Shown here: positions 1-11,079 of the stretch, piece after piece
Position numbering within the stretch: position 1 is the first letter of the stretch
Layout: each line of letters opens with the position of its first letter
Source: Straminergon stramineum
Taxonomy: Eukaryota > Streptophyta > Bryopsida > Hypnales > Calliergonaceae
DNA: 64,000 nt
Direction: 5' to 3'
Assembly: GCA_963920665.1 (NCBI GenBank)
Contig: OY987266.1
Location: 9,305,001-9,369,000, forward strand
Notes under the pieces: generated by a model
The model's database searches: none
Seen by the model: only the letters and a program-made list of their open reading frames with translations
What the model was told of the DNA's origin: nothing
Made by a program: the position numbers and the translations under genes

Positions 1-65
1 AAGTATACCTTTAAGCACATGTGGTGAAATGAAATACAATGCAGTGAAATGAAATACAGACTCAC

Positions 66-1004
66 CAGGCAGACGAGTGAGGTTACTGAGGTGGCATATG
101 ATGACCAAGCTCCAATGGGAACTGCAATCTCAAAAAGATCACCACAATATGAGAGTTACAACGAGCGAACAAAGTCTTCTTCGTCAATGTCAACACACAA
201 TAATAGAGTGCATAGAAACAAACAATGCCTAGAAACTCTTTGTCAAGCAATAGACTAAAATCTCTAAAAACCCTCAAATTTGCAACCATGATTAAACATA
301 TAACACAATACAACTACCACCTTTTAAGGATAGGAATGAAAACATAGTCTTTTGCAAAGAGGTTCACTTCCTTGGTCCAATTCCGGAGTTGCTCATAGTC
401 CACCTTACACGGATCGATGCCTGTGGATGCTGTGCTCTGCAAAAGCTTCGTAAAGAAAAAGCTGTTGAAGAAATAGAAGCGATTTCCATGCTCAAGGGAT
501 AGTCCCCTTTCAAGAAACCTGCAATCAGAGTGGCCAATAGGTAGAACTGTCATGTTAGGAAAGGCAGTGATACTAAACTACCCAGTCAGCAAGTGGTTAT
601 CCAGGAACTAGAAAGAACAAAGCTCCAAATCAGCTATCTAGCCCAATGTTATTTATCTATCAAACACAGAAAAACAACACGATTACGTACCTGATATAGA
701 AATCAACAATGTTATTGCTGAGAAACCTCCCTGGTTGTAGTCCCTCCACATCTTTCTCAGTGGTTGTCACCGCATCATCTTCACCTTCAGGATAGATAAG
801 CAATTCTTGTGAGACCTCAACTTCTTGGGTAATCTGTCGCATAGCTAATTGATACGCTGTCTCTGCTGCCCTTAAAGCATTCTCCGCCTCGGAATTGTCA
901 ATAGGCTTGAAATCCACATGGTGCTGTCCAGAACTACCTCCAGTCATCTGGCCCAGTATGGGCGAATTCATGGCGGACATGTCTTCAGCTGGCAAGAACG
1001 ACCC
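66..1004 (-). pseudogene. ULP1-type SUMO protease, duplicated copy with a nonsense codon (partial)
   Basis: Three exons match those of the intact paralogue near 19-20 kb with identical lengths: 1004-687 (318 nt), 607-321 (287 nt) and 121-66 (56 nt). The last contains the HWSLVIICH block with the catalytic His. The exons for the Asp and Cys residues would lie left of the window. The second exon has an in-frame TAG at 580-578 where the other copy has AAG (Lys), ten codons into that exon and before every catalytic residue. The splice sites are otherwise kept. With this stop, only about 115 residues of a non-catalytic N-terminus could be made. It could still be transcribed; a sequencing error at this base is the main alternative. 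Confidence 0.82.
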
Positions 1005-2389
1005 CTTGGAACCAAGTTAGGTACCGGTTGGATTGATTAGAAAGGTACTCACTGTTATCCACGATGAGCCCTGCTCACACAAGTTCCAGGATTTGTTAAG
1101 TGGGAATGAACAACGAGAGAATTTACAACAGACTCCGATACGTTCGATCCACAGGCAATGAAACTCCCAGATGCTCATCATATGAGGGCTATCCATTGAG
1201 GGAAGGTCAATTCTTTGAAAAAAACACGATACTATGAAACATAACCAAGGAAACAAAAATTTGGGGACATTTCTGTGTAGAAAGAAAGAAAATTTGCATG
1301 ACTAGAAAGGTAGCGCATTGAAAAGACCAGCTTGGGGATCAAAACATCCCTGGTCTCCTTCCCTGTTTCTCCCACAGCAAAAATGACTGGCTGTCTGGAA
1401 AAAAAATGAAAACATTTCAGTTCCATTGCATCACAGAAAACATCAACCCTCAAGCGTGTACCTCAGCTCTCGCGCTTCATCAACGTGCACACATTAAAAA
1501 TGATCTCGTTTAGAGCCTAATCCCAACAAATTAGCGACCAAACGTCGAAATCCTGGCCTTCAAAAACAAGCAGCAGCTGCTGCGCTCTGTTTCTGATGTC
1601 TAAGGAAGCATCCAAAACACGGAATTTCGAAGCAACAAGGCGCTACACTACAAAGGAAATAACAGGTGGTCAAAAAATTCCACGGGCGTGCCCAACTTAT
1701 TGGCACAAAGTAATGCTGTCTACGGTCTTCGCGAAGCCCAACGATTGTAAACACCACCCCACCCCAATTGGACAAGCCAGATCAAGGGCTTGTGGTTCCA
1801 GTGTGCGAATTGTCGACTAGAGAAGGGCGGCGTGGAAAACCACCATCCATTGGGGCAAGCCCGAGAGCGAAGCTGATGGAGTGAGGAGATCGGACAAGTG
1901 TCTCCTTATCATACTCAAGCGCAAGCGAAGGCAGGCCGCAAGAGGGTAGGACAAGTCGGGCTCCGATTTCCGCAACTCTCTGATACCAGAAATAAGGGCT
2001 TCGCACAGACAAAGCAAGAGGACACGCGATAACGACAGCAACGACAAACAGGAGCACCATATAACTTATTCTGTGAAGGCCCACCCAACTCCGATTGCGG
2101 CATCGTCACACGGTCCAAGGCTGATATCGGAGGAGGTCAGAAGTTCAGGAGGGTACCGGGAGGGGATGAAAGGGGATTCAACGGGGGGCCCGCCTTCGAG
2201 AATGCAAGAGAACAAACGGCAAATGGTGTGGGTGACGTGTCAACAGAGCTCCAGTGGTTCTCGGGTTCGGGGAACGCGCGGTCAACGAATGCGTATTTCG
2301 TTTCCCTCTTCTCTCGGAACAGTGCAGAGGTTTGGGGGGGTTTAGGGTTTCATTCTTCGGGATCGGGTTTGGTGGTGTGTGTTGAGCTG
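1005..2389. promoter_or_regulatory. Intergenic leader between divergent ULP1 and mS34 genes, copy A
   Basis: This is the 1.4 kb between the first recognised ULP1 exon (minus) and the mS34 start codon (plus). It probably holds both promoters, the 5' untranslated regions and any upstream ULP1 exon, none of which can be placed by eye. A telo-box-like motif, TTTAGGGTTT, lies at 2341-2350, about 40 bases before the mS34 ATG. Such motifs are common in promoters of plant ribosomal-protein and translation genes. Open frames here are not conserved between the two copies and look non-coding. Confidence 0.5.
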
Positions 2390-3590
2390 ATGGCGATGTC
2401 GCGCTCGGCGACGATGCTCCCCCTGCGGAGGGCCACGGCGTCCGTCACAAAACATGCGGAAGCTGCAGCAGAGGTGGTCCAGAAGAATCCAGGCACTGGG
2501 CATCCGACGAAGAACAACCTATTCGACGTGGCGAGGCTGCTGCCAGGCTGGGGCATTGGTCACAAAGTTGCCAAGACGCATTGGCAACCTCAAACTTACT
2601 ACAAGATTTATGACATTAAGTTAGGAAAGGTACATGAATGAGCCTTGCTGGGATTATGATTTGCGGGGGTTGTGATTGTCTCGTTCTGAAAATGCAAGGT
2701 TTGCATCTTTTAGGAAGGATAGAATTCGAGCTTTCAGCTTGATTCGTCCCTTGTGTTCCTTGATCCCTGTGATTTTTTCCAGTGAGGATCAGCGGAGTGT
2801 TTAGTATATCTGGGGAAAGAAAGGTACATTTATGAGTCCTGCTGTGACAGTGATTCACGGAGGTTATGGTTGTCTAGTTCTGAAAATGCAAGGGTTGCAT
2901 TTCTGAGTAAGGCTGGAATTGGAGTTTTCATCTCGATTCGCTCCCTTGTGTTCTTTTATCCCTGTGATTTTTTCCATGGAGGATCAGCAGAACGTTTAGA
3001 AATATCTGAGGAAAGAAAGGTACATTGATGACTCTTGCTGCGATTCTGAGATGCTGAGGTCATTGATTTTCTAGTTCTGAAAATGCAAGGGTTGCATCTT
3101 GTAGGAAGGGTAGAATTGGAGTTTTTAGCTTGACTTGCTCCTCGTGCTTCTTCATCCGTGTTATTCGTTCCATCGAGGATCAGTAGAACATTTATGTTGA
3201 GGAGAGAAAGGTTAAGGATTATGCTGAGCAGCATGTAATGTAGGGTTTTTGAGTGTGTGTAATGAGAGGCCCCAAGCAGACTGGGCCTTTCCTGGCATAA
3301 AATCAAGACAAGTTTGCAATTCCTGTCCTCACTGGTCTAACCTCATAGGTCTTGCCTCACAGGGCACACCCTATGAGGCCGCACATGGACGGATCACATG
3401 CGGTGATGAGTCGGGCGATTGATCTTAGATTCCTGTTCCTGGAATGCGTGGAGCAGATTGGAATTTTCCTTACCAATATTTCAATTCCTGTCAAGTACGC
3501 CAGAAGCTTCTCTTTGAGCTGACGTGTTGTTTATTGTGTGCTTGAAGGATGCCGGGCATGGAACTGCCTGGGGGATATATCATGAACAAG
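2390..3590 (+). pseudogene. mS34-like mitochondrial ribosomal protein, 3'-truncated copy
   Basis: Exon 1 (2390-2629, 80 codons) and exon 2 (3548-3590) match the intact paralogue at 21488-23280 in length, phase and splice sites, including a GC donor after exon 2 (CAAG then gcaagc). The protein shows the NNLFDVARLLPGWGIG block and, in exon 2, GHGTAWGIYH. The final exon, which encodes the last 47 residues in the other copy, is missing: the duplicated segment stops about 40 bases into intron 2, at 3632. No replacement 3' exon is visible in the AT-rich DNA downstream. The reading frame is otherwise undamaged, so a shortened product from readthrough of intron 2 cannot be excluded. Confidence 0.75.
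2630..3220 (+). repeat. Three tandem units of about 195 bp in mS34 intron 1 (copy A)
   Basis: Units begin at 2630, 2824 and 3020, and each starts with AAAG/AAG followed by GTACAT, so each repeats the splice donor of exon 1. Shared blocks include gttctgaaaatgcaagg, gttgcat and a gaggatcag block near each unit end. A fourth partial unit may start at about 3211 (aaaggttaagg). The same three units occur in copy B, so the repeat predates the segmental duplication. Confidence 0.85.
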
Positions 3591-3632
3591 GCAAGCAGTC
3601 TTTAACCTGACTTGGCATTCTTTGATAGCATT

Positions 3633-3662
3633 ATGTTGAGGAGAGAAAGGTTAAGGATTCAG
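3633..3662 (+). repeat. Short direct repeat at the duplication breakpoint
   Basis: Immediately after the end of copy A homology lies about 29 bases, ttatgttgaggagagaaagg and following, that repeat intron-1 sequence at 3193-3222 (also about 22270-22300 in copy B). Beyond it the sequence is unrelated. This suggests template switching or slippage when the junction formed. Confidence 0.7.
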
Positions 3663-4164
3663 AGGGAACGAATGAATAAAGAGAAAATTTGTTTCTCCAA
3701 GTTGTTAAAAGGGACATTTGTGAATCAAACACTGATTGGAAGGGATGTATATCGGTTTGAACTTGCATGAAAATCGCTTCATAGAATGTGAGCTAAAGGG
3801 GAGGAAAAAATTAAAAGTTTTTGGGTGGAAACTTGAGTGTAAGATGAAGAGGCTTTGAAAATAAATTTCTACTTTAGAAGCCAATTCTCTTCCTCACAAT
3901 TGCCAACTTCGGCTACATCAAATGGATAGTGTGCAATGTGTCGTTGCCACAACCAAAATGAAAGCAAAAATAATTTTTGAATTTTTACTTAACCAAAAGC
4001 AACTCAAAAATCCAAAACTTTAATATTTTAGGACCATATGCCACGCAACAAAGCTTGTGCACCCTTCCTTGTTGAGGACTTTTGGATGGTACCAAAAAAG
4101 TGATTGGGGGACGTACAATTTGGGAGATCATGGAATAAACAAAAAAAAGCAAACAACCTAATCT
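3663..4164. other. AT-rich intergenic DNA
   Basis: No gene, RNA or convincing repeat was recognised. Short open frames have no protein-like composition. Confidence 0.5.
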
Positions 4165-4440
4165 AAGGTATGGATTTCTATCCATAGGCAATGAAATTCC
4201 TAGGAGTACATCATATGAGGGCTATAGTGCCATCTAGAAAAGGCCAATTCTTTCAAGAAAAACATGATATTGTGAAACATGAGCAAGTTGCATAAATTTG
4301 GGGATGTTTTTGTCTATAAAGAAAAAAATTGAATCACTTGAAAGGTACCATATTGGAAAGAGCAAGATGGGATCTTCTTCATTGTTTCTCCAACAATGCA
4401 AATGCTTGGTTGTCTATAAAAAATTAAATGCACCCAACAG
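4165..4440. repeat. Decayed third copy of part of the ULP1/mS34 leader
   Basis: The stretch aligns by eye with 1131-1420 and with about 20270-20510. Landmarks in order are gcaatgaaa, catcatatgagggctat, ggccaattctttcaag, aacatgatattgtgaaacat, cacttgaaaggtacc and tgtttctcc. It is more AT-rich than both good copies, and many differences are C to T or G to A. It holds no coding exon. Confidence 0.75.
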
Positions 4441-5620
4441 GTTTTGTAATTTTATAAATTTTTCCAAGAATATAGGGCATCTCTTTCTACTTCATCTTGG
4501 CATTTTGAGAAAATTCAAAAAATTGAATGAATTATTGCAAGTGCAAGCTCTATGTGTTAGAATCCAAATTACATAGTATGATGTGTTTTTTATTACTAGT
4601 TTCTCTTTTTCAAATGGATTTACTATTTCAATTACAAAATTAATCTTTTCATTCTAACCTTCATTTATGGTAAAAAATAAAAATTATTTTTTCATGTTAA
4701 TATAATTTATATTATATTTTTTTCACCCTTAATTTTAAAGAACCAAAATAATTTGATTTTTCTATCAATTATTTTGATAATAAAAAAATAAATAGAAAAA
4801 ATGTTTTTCCACCAAAAAAAATATCAACATTTTATACATCAATTAAATAAAAGGATAAATTTGTTTTGATAGCCAAATTTGACTACAAGGTCTTTGATGT
4901 GATTATTTTGTGTGTAAAAAATAAAGTAACCAATTGAAATATTTTTACACTAATCTCCATTGCTACTTGTAGCCACTCTTGAGAAATTTTTCTATAAATT
5001 TGGATTTTTTTCTCTATTTTTACTTTGTTTCCTTTTTAAATTTTTGCAACAAAATGATAACAAATATGACTTTTCAAGAAACAAATTGAAATTTCTCAAA
5101 GTTATATACAATTCTTAGTTTCAAGTAATAAAAACATTGGACTGCTCTCAAGAACAATCTAATAGGCTATACTTTTGAGTGAAGTTTGACCAATTAACAA
5201 ATGATCTCATCCTTAAGTGGCTCAACTCACTTTGAATGGACCCACTTCAGTCCAACATGAAATATCCCATTGCAACTTTTATTGGTTGATTTTGAAAAAC
5301 TCTTCACTTCTCATGGATTGCATCAATAAAATTGTGATGGTTTAGAATTTGAAAAGTATTCACTGGAAGCTTAGACCATTTTTGATGTCTTAGAGAAGTA
5401 AACATGTCTCTTTTAGATGCTGCTACCTTATTAGTCCAACAAGTTTTGGAGCAAGGTTTCAAAGTCATGCCCTAAATTGTAGCAAATTACATTGAATAGA
5501 GGTATTAATTAATTGACAGTTCACACTATATAAATATCTACCTTTATAGTACATTGATAGTTTTTGAAGTGTCCAAGGGATATACATCATGTTTTAAACA
5601 TCTTCAACTTTCCACAATCA
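4441..5620. other. AT-rich gene-less DNA
   Basis: Very AT-rich sequence with short poly-A and poly-T runs and no supported gene. It is probably decayed repeat material, but no family could be named. Confidence 0.5.
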
Positions 5621-5626
5621 ATCCCT

Positions 5627-6594
5627 TTAACCCCTCACCACCCAAGCCTTGAACAAGTTCAAAAACAACATTTCTTTTGAAGTGTTATAGACATAATTTT
5701 CACTGAGTTATAGAGATCTCAACCATACAATTTTGTAGTGCACTTGTTGTAGATGACGTGCATCAAATTTGGTGTCATTTGATTGCATAGATTGCAAAAT
5801 TATAATGTTTTAGTGTTGAAAAAGGATGCTGAATTTTTCCTAAAAATACATTTGGAGGAGAAATTTGGTTTCTAAATCTATTCAAATGAAGAAACTTTCA
5901 ACTATAAAGTGATTTGAAATCAACATACAAACACATTGGTGAAAAAAAACATCACTCCATTGACTCATTGTGTTTGCAAAATGACTTTGAAATGTCAAAA
6001 AATAGCAAGAAAAGTTGCAAAAAATACATCCAAAACTAAACCTCCTTCTATGAAAATGCTTCTCAATCACTCACAACTTCAAGGATTGATATGAAATTTT
6101 GTACATACAAACTAGACTAGTATGCACAACTTTTCCAAAATTTTATTTATTGGAAATGAACATTGCATGAAGAAGAAACAAGCCATCAAAGTTCACTATA
6201 ATCTAAAAATGTTGGGATTTTGAACTTCGAATTGCTCCCGAACATTCAAAACAACTTGGATTGACATGAAAATTCTACCACAAAAACTAGACTTCAAGGG
6301 CAACATAACCCAACAAATTTCCTTGAAAACAAACTTTGGGTGAAGGAGATACATGCCCCCGAAGTTGCAGCCATCAAATGCAATTTGGTGAACTCAAATT
6401 GAACTTGTGAACATCGATTGGCTTCCAAAAATTCAGAAAATCTTGGATTGATCTGAAAATTTTACCACACAAATTAGAAGACAAAGCTCAAATTTTCCAA
6501 CAAGTTTGATTGAATTCGAACACTGAATGCAAATATTACAGCACTTGGAATTTGACCTGAGGACACTTCTGGTCCCCTTGGCGGTGAGGGGTTA
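5627..6594. mobile_element. Possible non-autonomous element bounded by short inverted repeats
   Basis: Left end TTAACCCCTCACCACC (about 5627-5643) and right end GGCGGTGAGGGGTTAA (about 6580-6595) are near-perfect inverted copies about 950 bp apart. The interior is AT-rich and includes an approximately 185-bp degenerate tandem repeat. No transposase is seen. No clear target-site duplication was found, so the element call is tentative. Confidence 0.35.
6065..6550. repeat. Degenerate tandem repeat, period about 185 bp, nearly three units
   Basis: A block of the form (a)ttggattgayatgaaaatt + yaccacaaaaactaga recurs at about 6080, 6258 and 6443. Each copy is followed by a cluster resembling aacaaatttccttgaaa and atgaacattgcatga. 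Units differ at roughly a quarter of bases. This is non-coding. Confidence 0.6.
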
Positions 6595-6756
6595 ATATCG
6601 ATTGCTCCAACTTTGGAACTGCTTAAAGCTTGGATACGAGAGCTGAGCTTCTATGGCGGACAGGAATTAATGTAGAGTATCCCGCCAACAACTCCGATAA
6701 CTTAACAGACTGAATTAAGTTAACTTCGACTAAGGAAGTCTTCCGTGGTTTCACAT

Positions 6757-6850
6757 GTCCCTGTCTGATGTCGGAGAGGGTTCTTCGTCGGAGGCTTCAG
6801 TTCACTTGGGTGCTGCAGTTCAGTCGGTGACTGTTTGAGGTCAAGTCACC
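6757..6850 (+). repeat. Direct-repeat partner of 10972-11068
   Basis: Both copies share gtccctgtctg, atgtcgga/tatcgga, gagggttcttcg/cagggtcgttcg, ggtgac and ggtcaagtcac/ggtcagtcac, in the same order and orientation. The pair lies just outside the long inverted repeat arms and may mark terminal repeats of one old element. Confidence 0.5.
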
Positions 6851-6970
6851 GGCAATCCATGTCTTGCAGAGGAGTGCGGTGATTGGTATCTCCACCATAG
6901 ATTTCATATGCCAAAAGTCTTTGGAAGTAACCATTAAACATCAAAGTGGACGTTTTGTGTCCGATGAAAG

Positions 6971-7163
6971 ATGAATGACAAAGAATCTTTCTATCTAAGA
7001 CAAAACTACAACTATTCATCCTCAAAATTAGGGGTGGAAAGGGGAGATCTTCTACAATACTTTGACTTCCAATGAGTATTTTTGATGTTTTTTAATGTAG
7101 ATGATGTCACACGGTTCCAACAGGGTAGATTTCCATGGTCACCAATCCGTCCTTTAAGGGCTA
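6971..7163 (+). repeat. Left arm of a long inverted repeat
   Basis: The arm matches the reverse complement of 10404-10599. Shared blocks include caactattcatcctca, attaggggtggaaagg (aattaggagtggaaagg in the other arm), agatcttcta, ttgactyccaatga, gatgatgtcaca and gatttccayggtca. The arms are about 3.2 kb apart and about 75-80% alike by eye. Confidence 0.75.
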
Positions 7164-10100
7164 ATTTTTGAAATCAAACTTGAATGCATGAAAGGGAAAT
7201 GGGATGTGGACTTAACTTACTACATATTTTTGAGTGTGGCATCTACTATCTATATACGTTAATTAGTTGGCTCTATTTTGAAAGGGAAGAGGTAGTGCTT
7301 GCATGGTGATCTTGTTTGTATTCTTCTATTTGTATTCTCATAGGGAAACCTATGGCATGTAATTCTAGTTAAAAAATGTGGTTGCTATGGATGTGTCATG
7401 TCTTTACTGTGACCCTTGAAGGTCGTATGTTTAAACAAAAAAAAAGAAAAAAAAAAGAAGTAGGCAATGAAATTTTGTTTCATTTGTGTAAAAAAGGAAA
7501 AAGGAAAAGAAAAGAGGAAGAGGTATTACTGCATTGATTGAAGCTATCAATACCCTACCCATTTTGACAACCAATGATCTCTAAATTGGATTAAATTAGC
7601 TAAGTTTCTAACATAAAAGTCCTTGTGCTACTAGTACATTGTAGAAAAGGGCCTTTCATGGAGATATTTTGGCCAATATTGCAATGAAAAATAGAATTGG
7701 ATAGCCAATTTGAAAAATATGTAACTTCCTCCACATAGGAATCAACATCTAATTATTTAGTTAGTTTTGTATTATAATACCTCTAATAATCCTTCAAAAT
7801 TCTTTCTTTTCTATTTTTTTCTTTGATACTACTCACTCTTAAGGTAGCCCAAGTTGATGCTTGCCTATCTTGAAGGTAGCATTTGCACTAAATTCCATAA
7901 ACTTCAAAAGGAAAGAGCTAAATACACTCCTAAGACTCAAAGGAAGGATGAATCTATCTTTGAGCCTATATCTTTGGATGCTTTAAATAATGTTCTATTG
8001 CCCCATGTTTCACTAGTTTCACAAGAAGGTTATGTAGGTTGGACATCCTTTGCAAGAAAGGTTTTGTATTATCTAATGAAATCACATTGAATTACAACTC
8101 TCTAGCAAATCCCATCCCTACAAATGAATTGTAGCTCAAACTAGAGCTTAAAGAACATGGTTGAACATAAGAGCCTATTAGGGTCAATTTTAGGTACATC
8201 TACAATCAACATTTGAAAATTCATATTTTGTTCATACATGGTGAGACACAAAGCACATCCTAAGAGAATTAGAGATTTATTTTTATTTTCCACCGGGACC
8301 TTGACAAAATCTAGAATAGTTCAATGATAGAAACTATAATCATATGCTTATTCCAAAACTTTGAGGTAGGATTACTTTTAGTATTCAATTTATATATGAT
8401 ATCAATGTTAGATGGAGCAAGAAATGAAATAGGATTAGTAACTCTAGATTGAGGCACTTAAGTAGACTCTATAGTTGTGGAAACATATCACTTACAAAGA
8501 GTCCAAGATGTAGCCTAATGTAGTAATAGAAAGAAAACATCATGCTCAATGTTTTTGATATCACACTTGAATCATGTTTTGAATGATAGATAAATATTTT
8601 CAAAGTCACATTAAACAACTAATAGCTTCCAACATAGAATTTATATAATTAACCTTGGGTCTTTGGATGTTTAGGAGTCAATTCATTGTTTGATAGAAAA
8701 AAAACATCTCAATTGATAACATAGGTATACGACTAGATAATAGAACTTCTTGTTAGAGGCTATTTCTAAATTGCATTTATTATCGTCAAAGTCACTTTGG
8801 ATCTAATTGTAAATTTTGAAGAAGTTGGTGAAGGACATAGTTAGATGCCCTAGGAAGTGACATAATATAAAATGTTGATGGATTCGTATAAAAGATGTAT
8901 TTGATACTTTATAAGAAATTGAAAACTCATCTAAGGCTTCTTCTAAGATGTTCCTTTGTTACATTGTTCATTTTTATTGAAAAAATTAGTCCTCTCAATA
9001 GATATATTAATAAGAATTTTGTGTTTATGTTATACGACATTTAACTCTTGATAGCTTTAGACTATTAAACTAAAACTTAAATACTAAAAGTAAAATTCCT
9101 ATTTTTTGGTGAATGTTCAAAGTTGTGTGTTTGATTTGACTTGGTCTATGAAGAATGTGTCCCATTTGATTGTATAGGTAGGTTTAAAATTCCAAATAAA
9201 AATCATATCTAACATCTTTTCTTCAAATGGGAACTTGAAGAAATGGTAGTGAAACCATATATTGTACTACATCAAAGTTTTGTGCCAAACTCTCTCATGG
9301 TTAGAGGTTAAATAGAATTACCACTAAAGTACCAATATGCATTTGAAAGTCCATTTTGTGCATATTGTTGCATGCTAGTTTGACCACCTTATATCCCTAG
9401 GGATTGAAAACCGGAGAATGTGCTTTGGAGTTACAAATTTTGTAGCCAAACTCAAATTCTAAATAATAAACACCATCTTCCAACTTTAATGATGCATCAA
9501 GGCTAGTTGACAATTCTTTCCAAGTCCAAGTCTCATGGAATTCTTGAAGTTTAATTCTTCAAAAGTTGACAATTAGGGACTATAGTTGTACATTAAGTTC
9601 CAAATACTGGTTCTCTCACAAATGCTCATGTAATAACATTTTTTGAAAATTTTGGTGCCTAGGAAGTGGAATATAGTTGAGCTAGAGTTGGATTTCACTA
9701 AATAAAAATCCAACTCAAAAGTCAAGTGCCAACCTTTTTTTGGCATACACTATTCGAGATTTGAGAAGAAGAAGGCCATTGGATTGAAAAGGTCATTGAG
9801 TTATCAACTTGAAGGTTTTTTGTCTATGATATTCAATATTCAAAATCTAGATTTTAAATAATCCATAAATGTTTTGACTAGAGTAGTTTGAAGCAATAGC
9901 AACCCACATTGTCTATTGTCAATGCCGAGTCTCAAGTATAATTTAGAACCATCCCTTCAAATAAAAGATAATAAATTTGCACCTTGCTAAAAGCACCTCT
10001 TGTTGGAACTACAAATACCTCTTATTGGTGCCTTTGAGCAACAATAGGGAACAAAGATTGTAAGGACAAAATAAATGTAATCATGGGGGCCCCTTCAACA

Positions 10101-10403
10101 CTTCTTGGCAACCCTCGAGAGAGTCCATATATTCTCTAATGCTTGGTACATTGAAGAAGGTGTCTTATTGTTAGTTTGCATTGAGTTGTTTCTATGGAAC
10201 ATTGTTATTTGAGGTGGTGATGGAGGTGGAGGATTTCATTTCTTGAGTTATTTCTTTGTGTGTATTGATTTGGTAGGGAGTTTGTGATTTAACATGTTGG
10301 CGTGGTCCTTGAGAGTAGAAGGATTGCAAGGTGTTTGTGATTTGGATGCGGAGGTCTACTAATCGGAGTAGTTTTGCTAACTACCTTGGTCATGGGTGTC
10401 GCG
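7164..10403. other. AT-rich gene-less DNA between inverted repeat arms
   Basis: There is one open frame of 78 codons at 7854-8090. It has no recognisable domain and is not supported as a gene. Elsewhere all frames are short and low in information. No transposase, integrase or reverse transcriptase motif could be read. If the flanking arms belong to one element, its coding capacity has decayed beyond recognition. Confidence 0.5.
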
Positions 10404-10599
10404 TCCTTTAACCCTTGAACGCGAGGTTGATGACCGTGGAAATCAGCCATTTTGGAATCATGTGACATCATCCACTTTAGAAAATCCAAAATTATTCATT
10501 GGGAGTCAAACTACTATAGAAGATCTTCCCTTTCCACTCCTAATTCTGAGGATGAATAGTTGCAATTATGTCCTACAAAGGAAAATTCCTTGTCAGTCA
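10404..10599 (-). repeat. Right arm of the long inverted repeat
   Basis: Reverse-complement partner of 6971-7163, as described there. Similarity ends near gtcagtcat at 10599. Confidence 0.75.
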
Positions 10600-11079
10600 T
10601 TGGACAATAATTGTTTGCCGTGTTGTTTAGGGGTTAAGGGTTAAAATTCACTTCTAGACGTCCTAGTCTTCATCTGTCTTTAATTTTATGAGGAGGCTGC
10701 TTCTTTGTGGACAACTTGAATACTTTATTGCATAGGCGACAGTTTCTTGTTGTCCAAGGATTCAGCTCTTTCTTCCAATTTCATTGCGATTGAGGTGGTA
10801 CTAGTCAATTACACTGAATTTCATGAACCATTTCATGCGTAAAGGGATGTATCAAGCTAGATGCTGATTTGCAAAGCTGATTCAAAATGCCGAGTGGCAG
10901 GGCCAAATGCGAGTGCCTGATTCCGGAGTCTGGGATCATTGCAATTCCGATATCCGATATCCTTTGACTCGTCCCTTGTCTGGTATCGGACAGGGTCGTT
11001 CGTGGCCCCAGAATGATTGACTCCGGGGTTGGTGACCACGAAGGTCTGTTAAGGTCAGTCACGCCGTACTGCTGTTGTT
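10600..11079. other. Gene-less DNA including the second direct-repeat copy
   Basis: The second copy of the direct repeat noted at 6757-6850 lies at about 10972-11068. Overlapping open frames on the minus strand around 10805-11062 have no recognisable domain and are not supported as genes. Confidence 0.45.

Larger units (their letters stand above)
1..3632. repeat. Segmental duplication, copy A
   Basis: This segment is closely similar (about nine bases in ten by eye) and collinear with about 19141-22712. Both hold the same minus-strand ULP1 exons, the same intergenic leader and the same plus-strand mS34 exons. Similarity is already present at base 3, so the copy runs off the left edge. On the right it ends at about 3632, after the motif ctttgatagca; copy B continues differently from there. 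Copy A is the damaged copy: it has a stop codon in the protease and lacks the last mS34 exon. A small tandem duplication (gaaatgaaatac motif) at about 24-60 is absent from copy B. Confidence 0.93.

Noticed and set aside
5850..6600. CRISPR-like array
   Set aside because: Units are long and degenerate with no spacer pattern, and the genome is eukaryotic.
7854..8090. 78-codon frame in the AT-rich block as a transposon protein
   Set aside because: No motif of transposase, integrase or reverse transcriptase could be seen.
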